From Aradus depressus (lineage: Eukaryota; Arthropoda; Insecta; Hemiptera; Aradidae): a DNA stretch of 64,000 nucleotides. The stretch covers positions 47,871,427-47,935,426 of the forward strand of contig OY759218.1 in the NCBI GenBank assembly GCA_963662175.1. Reading direction: 5' to 3'. How positions within the stretch are numbered: the first letter of the stretch is position 1; each line of letters starts with the position of its first letter. Made by a program: the position numbers and the translations under genes. Of this stretch, positions 46,001-58,000 are shown in pieces. A model generated the notes under the pieces. The model was not told where the DNA came from and did no database searches. It saw only the letters and a list, made by a program, of their open reading frames with translations.

Positions 46001-49000
46001 ACCTGATAAGGTTAAAGATATTACTCTTGCAGTATGTGCTTTGCATAATTTTTTAATTTCTACTACGAACTATTATTTGTACCCTGGTTTTGCTGATTAT
46101 GAAGATAACAGTACACATGAAATAGTAAATGGTGAGTGGCGCAATGAAAGTCCGCCAGAGGGATCATTGTTTTCTTTGCAAATGGGCCAACAGCGAAATT
46201 ATTCAGTCTCACAAAAAAATGTAAGAGACGAATTTAAGGAATATTTCATGTCAATTTCTGGTGAAGTTCCATGGCAGTATCGATTTATAGTGTAAATATA
46301 AAAACTTTATCCGTGATTGTTCGCTAAACTAAACAACTAATTAACGGAGGCAGTGTCGGAGACTCGCTGGACTCTTCAAGCGCTGTCGGGAGACTGGAGA
46401 CTGTGTCTCGAGAGAAGGAAGTAGGCGTGTCCACCTGAGACTTGCCGCTCTCCGACACACTCTAGCGCGTGTGTCTGACACATCTCTCAGGTCCGGGTAC
46501 ATCTGCGACTCGTCTCTCGAGACATCTCTCGAGACTTTTTTCTCTCAGATGGACACGTACTTTTATACATACTTTCCGGATGTCCGGATACGCCTCGACT
46601 CGACGTCAGTACAGCCTGACCACTGGATGTCCCATATATTATCAGGTCACGGTGACTTTGACTTCAAACTCTTCATCTTTAGAAGGAAGAACAACCCAAA
46701 CTGTACATGTGGGGAATCGAGTCTGCAGAACATGTAGTCCTCGATTGACCGCTGTATGACCAGGCCAGGGTAGAGTTGATTCGCGGGACCGGATCATACC
46801 TGGGACTAGATCTGCGGCAGCTGGTGATTGATACCGGCTACCCAGTGTTTAGCCGGTTTGTCAGCTCCTGGCGGGAGCAGAAAAAAACGTTGTGACGCGC
46901 TGGGGCGACCACCGATCGCCACACGTTGGTAGTCCGGTGGTCGCCCATAGCCCGCCTTCACCTCACTTTAAGCACTGACGGGTGATGTTGCACAGCAAGG
47001 TGCACCCGACATAATAAAGGATTAAATTTTTTTTAAATATTGAGAGAGTAAAGAATAAAATATTAATATGGGAAACATTTCAATTATCTCAGTGTACGAA
47101 TTTATTGGATACTCTTTGTACATAATTTATGCTATGTATCTTTCTCTGTTTTAGGCATGTTTTTTTTATATTAAAAGAAAAACTGTTGAACGAAACGATG
47201 ATGAAAAAGTTTATTTCAATCAAATCAAATATAAAATCAATTAGTTTGGGAGCAAGAATAGGCACCTATCTCGGGGAGTAAACTTTATAATAATTTCACG
47301 ATAAGATACACGGTTTGAAACGATGGCCGGTTATTATAATCCAATTATAATTATTTAAATTATACAAACATATATATTTTATGTTGTATTACATTGCGAC
47401 ACTTTACTTCATTGAGGTTTTGTTCTTTGGGATTTACTTTTGTCCATTCGGGAAAAAATAAACCTTACATATTATTATTTTTATTGAACTGTTTGCATTT
47501 TTAGGGTTGTCCATAAGTGGAGGGAGTTTGAAGTGGTTGGAGAGAGGAGGGGTTGAAACCCACGGGTGGGATTACAATTAACCACCAACGTACTTGTAAT
47601 TGACTGCACATTTTGTTCAAATGGATATAAGGCTTCCGGACAGAACCCTACAGTTTTAGTGATGATTCAACAAGACGATTTTTTTTTATTATAAGAGCCA
47701 AAATTCCATAATTTTTCTCCTGTCCACTTTTCTCATGTTCTTCATACTGAACTAATTATGTTTTTATTTTGAATTTCTCTTTTCTTCTCAGAAATGTCAA
47801 ATATAGTGTTCAAAAACATTTCAATGCTCGTAAAAAATGTTGTCGATTTAATGACACGCTTCCAATTACATATAATTATTTAAATTATACAAGGATTTTT
47901 TTTTAAATATTGAGAGAGTAAAGAATAAAATATTAATATGAAAAAGTTCATTTCAATCAAATAAACTCCTCCTATAATCCACCCCTTCCCTTTGGTCGAA
48001 TTGTACATATACCTAATACTTCGTGTCGATGTATTCAATCTACGGGACTTATCATGTTCAATTTTTTTTTATAATGTTGCCTTTAGAGGCACAAAATATG
48101 TAATATTGATAAAAACTCAACATATATTTTTATTTTATTATTTAATATGGTTCACAAATTTCTGACAGGAGTATAATTAGATAATTATCGCAAAGTTAAA
48201 TACTTTAGATGATGCGATATAAATATAGCTAAGGCACCGCAGTTCTAACAGATATTTACTAAGCAGTCAGATAACGTAGTAACGTTAGTAAACCTGCTTT
48301 AAGCTACTAACAAGATTGTTTAGAATACAACTGAATCAAGACGTACTTACTCATTACTAGTTAGATTTATTATTGGCTAGAACCTCTCTCACAAAATCTA
48401 CTTGAACTCATAAAATATTTTGAAATTTTCCACGACTGTTTTTTTTTCTTTTTTACTATGGAATCATCGAGTATAAAATTTTTAAAAAAACAAGCTTCGT
48501 TAAAATCCTTTTAAATATTTCAATCTTTGGTGAATTAAAATGTATAAAATCTATAAACAAATAATACGCAAGTAGAGGTACATCTTGGAAATACGGCTCT
48601 AGGATCAATAGTGATCAGCTGTTTCTGTTGAAGTACTTCTTACCTCTACATACCACAATATATATTATTTTTTGTTTTGAGAATTTAAAAAAAAAGTTAA
48701 AGAGTTCATTGAAAATTGTAATTGTTTTATTTATTATCAGGCGGCATTTTATATAAGGGGTCGTGTTATAAACAAGTCACTGATCTGTTGTTCGGCTAGT
48801 ATTTGTTATTTTAATGTTTATTATGTTAATATTTCAGCCTGCGAGCAAACAGTAGTTAGATCTTTTCCTGTAACGTCGCTAACTAAAGAGAAGAAGATCT
48901 CAGTACCTCACCAACTGGACCAGTGGCTACCAGAGGGTCTCCAGCTCCGGTCTTGTACATTTCAGGTTGGTTTACACTTAATTAACCCTAGGCTCCTCAA

Positions 49001-52000
49001 AGTACCAAAAGTGGGCTTGTCGAACCCACAACATCTTTTTTTCGGCGTTCTTCAAACCCATTGTGTTAATTTTGTTGAAAATATATATATTTTTTTTACT
49101 GTTACCTTTTTCGTCACTAAAAATTACAGTGTTCACTGTTATACCATAGAACCATACTTTCTGCTTTATTTCTAAAGATTACACAGATTTTGTTACTTAA
49201 TGTCGTTTATTTGAATGTTTATTTATTTATTTTAGCTAATTAAAGTAGCTTTTGATGAAGAAGTGTCTCCTGAGAGTGTAGAAACCTTCCGAAAAACACT
49301 TCATCGAATCCGGCATCCACCAGATGTTTTTCATCATTTTGCCTTTACCGGACATATTTCTGTACCCCAAACGCCTATGCAGAAGAATAAAGAAAAAAAT
49401 GCTACGTTGAAGTACGTAACGATTATGTCATTAATATTTTGTTAGTGTTCATTGAAAAAATGAAATAATCCCGTTTTTACATACTTTTTTTTTTGTTATA
49501 GAGGTTTTGCTAAGAAGACATTAATGAAAACTGCTAGAAAAGCAGGTTTTAAACAGAAAACCTCGTCGAAACGTCAGAAGTACGTTCTGCATGACATGGC
49601 TGGAAGTGACAAATATCTGACATCTCCTGGGCGGATGACTCTACCCCTAACCAACGACGATTTGCAAAGTAATTATATGTTCCCATCTAAATATATGAGA
49701 TGTTACTAAATAAACAGTGCCCAAACATTATTGAACTCCAATTTTGACAAACATTTGGTGAAGTTGTAATTCTCAATCCCATTATAGATTGAGACATTTT
49801 TATTTTGCGCTCCCCTAATTAAGTTTTCCACACATTCGCACATAAGTATAGACCAACATTCTCAGTCATGAACATTCAAACAAATAACTGCAATATGTTG
49901 TTTACTAACTAGAAACTCAAATCCAATAAACAACAAATTTAATGAGAAAGTATGTGTGTACTATTTCTTCTCAGAATATAAAGATTTAGATCAACATACA
50001 CCAAAATTTAATAACCTATGCGTAATAAAGTCGATAATGAAAATACTTTACTTATTATATTTTTTTGATAATTTTAGTCAAGTCGAAGATGACTATTGAA
50101 TATTAGAGGCATCAGTTGGGGGACGAGGTTTCTTACACTCTATTTCTACTGTAGTATTTCATGTTTATTTCCATGTTTAGCATAATGTTTTATATTCTTT
50201 TTGTTAACTCCTCCAGTTCCAATAGAGGAGATGACCAGAGGGAGCATCGAGAGGGTGGCAGAGAGGAGCTATGTTCGGGACTGGGTCCGACTGGGTCTGG
50301 TCCACTCCTCCCCTTCTTCCCCGACTAGCCTCACACACAAGGAACAGTTTCGTATATCAACGGTCAATACCAAATATCTTCTATCCAGAACGTAAGTTTA
50401 TTTATAATTTACATGGGGCTCCGCCTTCTAGATGATGTATAAAAAAATTGACAGATGTATTCAATTGAGACAGTGCGGGTAGAATAACTTTCTGTTTTCC
50501 CTGGTGCTACGGTCCTTATTGAATTTAGACCTTCGCATTCATATAATCCATTTTGTTTTGTAATTTTCTTTCAATATTGTAAGCAGCATTTTGAATTTTC
50601 TGTATGTTTTACCGTGAAAAGCCAAATCAAGGGAATTCCCAAAGTCACTAGGAGAAACGCGAAGCCCCTTAAGATCGCAGGAGTTTCGAATTTTCCTTAG
50701 TTACTCCACGAATTGCCGGAGCATTTTAGGAAATTCTAGAAGAAACTAAAACCAACCTTAGGCAAAACGCGAAACACCTAACTACTTGAGGAAATTCGCG
50801 TTTGGTGTCGGCAGAATCCGTTTTTGAACACATGTGCTCACCAGCTCAACTCGATACCAAAACGTCCTAGAGGCTTTGTTTATTTGGTTGTGTTTCATGA
50901 GTATTGATAAAGTATCTCTGTAGCTTATCTTTCATACTTTATGAGATAAGTTAGTTTAAAGTATAAAAAACTTGGAAATACTCTTATTTTTTGGTTCCTT
51001 TATGCGGGGAAAAGGCTGTCAAAAAATCACCCATTACAAAAAAAAATCAAATTAAATTCTGCTAAAGCTGTAAGCCGCTAACATTGTTTTAATTGAATAC
51101 AAATATTTCCCCAGCTTTGGGGGTGGGGCCCCTTGTAATATATATTTTTTGAAAAGCAGTGCAATACGGAAACTATTGAATTATTTGTGATTCATATACC
51201 CATTTTGTATATTGAAATCACCCTGTCTAATGTCTTACATTGATTATGTATTTTGTATGTATGTAACTTTCAGATATCCGGCACTTCTGGTGATGCCCAG
51301 TTCCATCAATGATGACAATATTCGAAGGTTCTCCCGTTGCTACAGACATGGTCGGGTGCCGGCAATTACATGGAGACACAGTCGGACCAAAGCACTGCTG
51401 TTGAGGGGGGCCTCCTATCATGGCAAAAGTGTCATGAGCATGCTGAAGACAAACCATCCACATCAGCAAGGTGAGTCCTCTTATTATTATTATCCAGTTC
51501 AGTAGATTATGTTATACGAGTAAGTTATAGCCGCTCCTTAGATTCTCAGATTTTGGCCCAACACACTGCACACATGTCCCTGATTCTTGAGCATGATTAT
51601 ACAAAAGCAATATGCGCTACGAGGGCTATTTACTTAAATACATTTACTCCTACATAAGGATGCTCGAAAGAGTAATAATTTGAAAATTAATGAAATAAGT
51701 ATTTTTTATTTATTTTTTTTGCTTGGGTATTATTTACATGATAATATTGAAGTAGGGCTTCAAGTTACTCTGGAAATATAGAGAATTTCACTTTATCATG
51801 TCCGATGCAAGAAAACCCATATTATATTTATACGGACGGATCCAAGACTAAAATGGGCTGTGGTTTGTCCTTCTTTGACCCTCAGAGAAACTTTAAGGCT
51901 TCATTTTCAGTTTCTCACTTCTTTTCGATAGCGACTGTCGAAATGATCTCTATTCTGGAAGCTCTGAAATATTCTGTCTCCCTGCGTGGCCCTGAAAACT

Positions 52001-55000
52001 TGATTATCGTGTCAGATAATCAAAGTACATTGAGTCAAATCGACAAATATTGTATCAATAGGAACCCTTCCCATCTTCTTGCAGAAATTATAGAACACAT
52101 TAATGTTTTGAAGAGGCTCAAGAGTGGTATTTATGTGGGTGAAGGCACACTCAGGGGTGGAGGCCAATGAAATTGTGGACAAGTTAGCAAGGCAGGCTAT
52201 AGTGGAGGGCTCAAAGCTTCACTGTTTGATTCCCTTCAGAGAGTTTTCTGATTCAGTTGGCAGAGAGATCTGGAGCACCTGGCAGGAGGAATTTTCAGTT
52301 TCTAGGAAGGGTAGCTTTTATAAAGATCTGAATCCCTTGGTTGAAGTTCGTCCTTAGTTCACTCGGGAGCCGATTTCCAAGGAATTTTGTCGCACGATTT
52401 GTCGTCTGAGGTCCAATCATGGATTGTGTGGTTTGTATAAGCACAGGATAGGTTTGGCTGAATCGGCTTTATGCCCCCATTGTGGGGAAGTCGAGTCTTT
52501 TGAACATATTTTCATGTTGTGTCCGAAATTTGCTGACAAGAGGCTCTCTTTGTTTATGGCGATAGATCCCAAATTGTGTCAGCCATTCAACTACGCCTGT
52601 CTTCTAGGCTCTGGTAAGGTGGACATTTACAGGAGTATCTTAAGTTTCATTAAGGCATGTGGAATCTCGGTGTAAAATAATAAAGAAATCTAATATATTC
52701 ATATGAATTTGTCTGTTTGGCTATGGCTTATTGCTGAGGCAAAAAAAAAAAATGTAGGGCTTTCGAACGAGCTTCTTTTAAAAATCCTACGATCAGTGGA
52801 GCCCGAAATGGTATCTTTTCCAAACTTTCCGAACACTTGGTATATTATTTTAAATCGAAGATCCAACGACGGCACTTCCTGGGAATTGGGACTGCACTTT
52901 GAATTGGGATGGAATGGTCCTACCGTTGATTGATTGATTGTAGGGGCGGGTTTTGTACTCATGTTATTCAAATCTTGAAGGCTCGTATAACAGCCCCTCG
53001 CTAGTACTTAGCTACCTACTCTCCCACCTCTTTAAAGGATGCGCAAGACTTTTTCGAAACTGTTGCCTCAACTGTTCTGAATTGAAGAATTTTTATCGAA
53101 GACTTTCCACAGGTGATGTAACTGATAACCTGGTTGTTTACGCATGGTCCTAAGGTAATTTCCCAGTTTATTGTTCTGTGTTCTAGGTAGCAGCTATGTT
53201 GAAGGGAGCGCAGCCTCTCCTGCTGAACATGAGCGGTACCTCTCTGTGATAGTGGCCTGTACGCCCGCCTCAGCCACAAGAGTCGGAGCCTGGCGTTCCG
53301 ATTCTAGTCTCTCTGTCAACTCTTTGCTATTCGCTGTTGATGATATCGCTCACAATACCCCGACCTTAAGGTAATTTATCTGTAGGATGTTAGTTCTCAA
53401 GGTATTTAAATGTTTTTAATCGGGATCGGGAAGCTGTGGGCCTTATGCAAACACTAGATTTAAGGAAATATTAGTGGATTAATGCAATCAATCATAACAA
53501 ACCCATTTCTGGTGTTTCACAGCTCCCTGACCGCGATAATTTTAGTGTTTAGTCAAATACGACCTTTTTGAAGTTTTTTATTAGACTTTCGGTCGGTTTT
53601 TTAATTGTTTATTAATTTATATTAATATATATATTTATAATTTCTTTTTCTTAATGGTGAAGCGGCCAGTCGAAAGGAGGCCTTCCCCGTGGCAGGTGGG
53701 GTTCGATGAAGGACGGTGTTGTACCCCGGCATTCTGCAGATTCAGACTCAGGGAGCGACTGTGTTCACACCTTACACACTGCTCCTCTCTACATTCTCTC
53801 CGATAAAACTCACTATAAGGTGACGTATGAATGTAATTTTAGCGTTGGTTTGAAATTCATGTGCTTAAGGCTCCTAGCGCGGGCAGAAAGATCGAGCAAG
53901 TTCCAATAATTTTCTAGCTCGACTGAACTGAAATGACATGTTTACTTCCCCAACTACAAGTAATGTAAGGGGATTTATTTATTGGTCAGAAATTCGATCC
54001 CTGTAATTTCATGTTTTCCTACCCCCGGATTCCAAAAAAGTCGGTCTATGAGTGGGAATTGCTGATAATGCACAGACCTCATAATGTGTTTCCCAACTTG
54101 TTTTTTATCATCCATTTGAAACGGAGAACAAGAAGATTGTGACTTACTCTTTACTTTCCCTGGCGCTACGGTCCTTGTAGAACCTGGGCCTCCACAACGA
54201 TCTTCCGCCATTTTTCTCTATCCTCGGCCTCTCGTCTCCATCTTCTCACACCCATCGTTCTGAGGTCGTCCTCCATTCTGGTGGAATAGTTCTCATAATA
54301 ATTCTAATGAGGTAGGTCATTATCTTTCTTGTTTCTTCCAATTTAAAGTTTTCTCGTGGTCCAATTCAAATCTAACGTCAAGCAGCAGGTGTTTAATCTA
54401 CTTTTCCAACGTGAATTACTGGGGTCCAGTTTATTTATGCTCCATTGGTTATGGACTATTCTCGATTTTTTTCTCGCTCTTTATTTTTGTATACTGCTAT
54501 TGAGAGTTGCATTTTTGTTGTGTTTTTTTTTTTTTTTTTTATGGAATTTATGTTGCAGGGATTCAAAGTAGACGGGATCAAAGCAGAATTCATTCCAGTC
54601 GAGTATGCCGACATCCGAGCAACCAAAGCCGCATTTAAGAAACTGATGAAAGCTTGCATTCCAAGTAGTCCACAGACAGAAAACGATCAGTCTTTTTATA
54701 GGTAAGCCATTCATACATAATTTAATTTAGACAATGTTAGTTCTCTATTTTTCTGTTCATGACCTGAAACAATATACAAGGGCATTGATTTGTTTAAAGA
54801 AGTCAAACTTGATAGAATTTTTCACTCTTGGACTTTCTAATAAAAAGTAGAAAGAAATGAATAAATAAATACTTGAAAATATGATTACGAAAATAATACT
54901 TTTAAACAGTAGATAAAGTATACAATAAATACAGTAGATATTTTTTTTTAATTTAATTAAAATTAAGATAATATTTTCGATAACTTTTCCGGAAGTGTCT

Positions 55001-58000
55001 TTTTCACGATGCCATTTCGGGACGTTCTCGTGTCCCATCCTCACGTCACAATGTGCGAAATATAAAAAAGAGAAAGGTAACAAAATAACAATAACAATTA
55101 TAAAATATAAATAAATGAAATAACTAAATAAAATGAATATACATAATAATAAAAATACATAAAAGAGAAATGAATAAAACAAACTTTTTTTTTTTTATTT
55201 TTTTTTTTTTTGAAATATTGTCTATTCCACTAAAGATATATATACATATAACTACCGGTTTCGGCTTATTTCAAAAAATAAGTTTGTTTTATTCATTTAT
55301 TACAAGTTTCCACAATATGTTGGTAACTTAGAAGTTGATAAAAGAGAAAAACAGGAAAAATAAATTAGTATATAAAAAATTACAAATAATGATTAAAACG
55401 TAGATTCGACAGACCTTAAAAGAGGATATCTATAGAGGAACTCTGCAAAAAAATAAATAAAAATGAAAGCTATGTATCAAATAATGTTTTTGAATACAAA
55501 TCACGATTTTTTTATCATGGTTATTTCACTATTTTTGAACAAAAAGAAAAAAATTCCTTTTCCGAATAGGTTTCCTCTAACATAAAAGTTTTTTGTTGAA
55601 GTTTAAATTTACTTATTGTTTCTACTGCCTTCAGGAAGTGGGAAAGAGCATTAAAGAAATTAATTCCTTTATGAGTTATACTTTTTTCAAAAAGAGAGGA
55701 GCAATGCTTAGTTATTCAAAAATCATCCTTCTTCTTGGTATCGTAATCATGACTAGAATTGTTAAGAGATGTTCCTATAGACTCTTTTGTACCGAATTAT
55801 GTAATTTCATAATTGAGGGTCTAAATTACTCGATGAGGATTTGATGGCATGAAGCGATTTCATTTTTTTTTAAATTTACTTCGTCATATTTTGGGGGCTC
55901 AAGATATTTTTTTAAAACTATATTTATACTAACTAGAGAAATGAATTATTGTTTATTGAGTGTGACATCACATATGTTATTAATATTTGCAAATCTTTTA
56001 AATAAAATGTCATTTTACTTCATTTCTAGATTAGTCGAAAGTTCAGAGTGGTTGCAGCAATTGAAAAATTTACTTCAGCTGTCTGGAGCTGTGGTAGATC
56101 TTTTGGATGTCCAAGGATCTTCGGTGATGCTCTGCTTGGAGGACGGCTGGGATATCGCCTGTCAAGTGAGTATCTTAAATTATTATTTACCCGGACTGAC
56201 CATAACTTCCGACTCTCAAAACCGTTCCAAATATGGTTTTATAGCACATCGTTGGAAAGCTCTTTAAATGTACACTACTATTCAGACAGTACTTTTATGC
56301 TCCAATAATTCCCCCAAAACTTTCAATAAAGTTACGTTAATTTTTAAAGCTGGTTACCTAATAAATATTTGGTTGTTCTATTGTTTTCTCAGATCTCGTC
56401 GATGGCTCAGTTGTGTCTGGACCCATACTACCGGACCGTGGTTGGGTTTAGGGTGCTAATAGAGAAGGAATGGCTTGCCTTTGGTCATAGGTTCAGTCAC
56501 CGGAACGGCCTCTCTCCCAACTCGCAGACTTCTACCTTCACACCTACATTCCTCCAATTTCTCGATCTTGTCCACCAAGTAAGTAAGCGACCATTCTATG
56601 TCAACCTTTATATGCTATTATATAATAAAAATGTGCAGAAGATTGAATTATTAAGAAATTAGATTCAACAGTTATATAACTTATAAATATCACATAATAA
56701 TAAAAAATAAATAATCACAACTTGCAAATTTGTCAATAGGAAGACAAGCCTGACTGATTAATTCCTATAACAATTGCAGAAAATTTATATTGAATATTTC
56801 AGTTTTTTGAAAAAAATTTAGTAGGCTCTATTTTTTAAAAAAAGAAATGAAATTATTACTAAGGAAGTAACTTGTCCCTAGATCGAAGTTGTAGCTGGAA
56901 AACAGTAATTTTTAACATATTTTTTGTACCGGAAAACTGTCCTAACATACCTCGCCCGTAACAATCAAATGATTGTAAATTAATAATTTTAATATTAGAA
57001 TTATATTTAATTGTATAATTTCAAAAGTTTTCTTCTAATGACTGAATGAGGGCAAAAATTGTGAAATTAACCCAAAAAAAAGCGTTAACAGAACCATAGA
57101 AGAACGTACAAATGTAGATAACATATTCTATATTTTTTCTCCATAATGTCATGGTATTGATATTGTTGAAATTATATCGCCTATTCATTTATATTCACTG
57201 ATGTATTTGTATTTTAATAATTTTGTGCATCTCAATACCTGACTGTTTTAGATTCAGATGCAGTTTCCTTTGGCGTTTGAGTTCAACGACTACTACCTCC
57301 GAGTACTTGCCTACCAGTCGGTGTCGTGTCGGTTCCGAACCTTCCTCCTCGACTGTGAGCTAGACAGGGTTGACTGCGGGATCACCGCCATAGAAGACAA
57401 GAGAGGTTCACTTACCTCTCATCATAAGACTGTCGACACTGGCTCCGATGATGAATCTGTTTATCCAGGTTATCTGTTATAATTAGCTTCTACCTAATTA
57501 AGCTATTTTAAAGCTATTTCCCATAGTCAAATCAATCCATTGAGGCCATTACTTACACTGAATCCCATGGAGCTGATTTTTGGCATGAATGTTAGGATAT
57601 AGGATACATAGGACTTTCATTCCTTCACGTTTTAAAGAACAAATTTTACAATCTAAAAATTGGTCCCAATGAGTTCCACACCAGTGTCCAATATTAATAA
57701 AACGTTGTCAATAATACAAATGTTTAAATGATTTCAGGCGGACTGAGAGCTGGGACTCACGCAGGCCCCAACCTTGGGCAGTCAGTGTTCGACTATATCG
57801 AGAAGTACAATGCCAGAGCTCCCGTATTTTTTAATTTCATGTATACTCCTGATACCGACCAACCTGTAAGTAGCAACATGTATGTATAGTTCGCGACATG
57901 AATTGAAAGTTTGTCCCTTAGTTGAAGACCCCCCCCTTATATAAGCTGTGAGGCCCATAGCTGATGGGCTAGTAGTCTCAGGGCTTTTGAGTAATGCTTC

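Larger units (their letters stand above)
45265..47022 (+). mobile_element. R1-like LINE 3' fragment split by a Harbinger insertion
   Basis: The left part (45265-45544) encodes [20 protein letters not shown] and [17 protein letters not shown], typical of R1-clade ORF2 after the RT. The right part (46566-47022) encodes [26 protein letters not shown], a CxCG zinc motif and [19 protein letters not shown], then the 3' hairpin GGGTGATGTTGCAC..GTGCACCC and AATAAAG. The interrupting unit is 45548-46562. Confidence 0.83.

Noticed and set aside
54757..55182. 141-codon minus-strand membrane-like frame
   Set aside because: Translation of AT-rich low-complexity intron DNA; no conserved motif.
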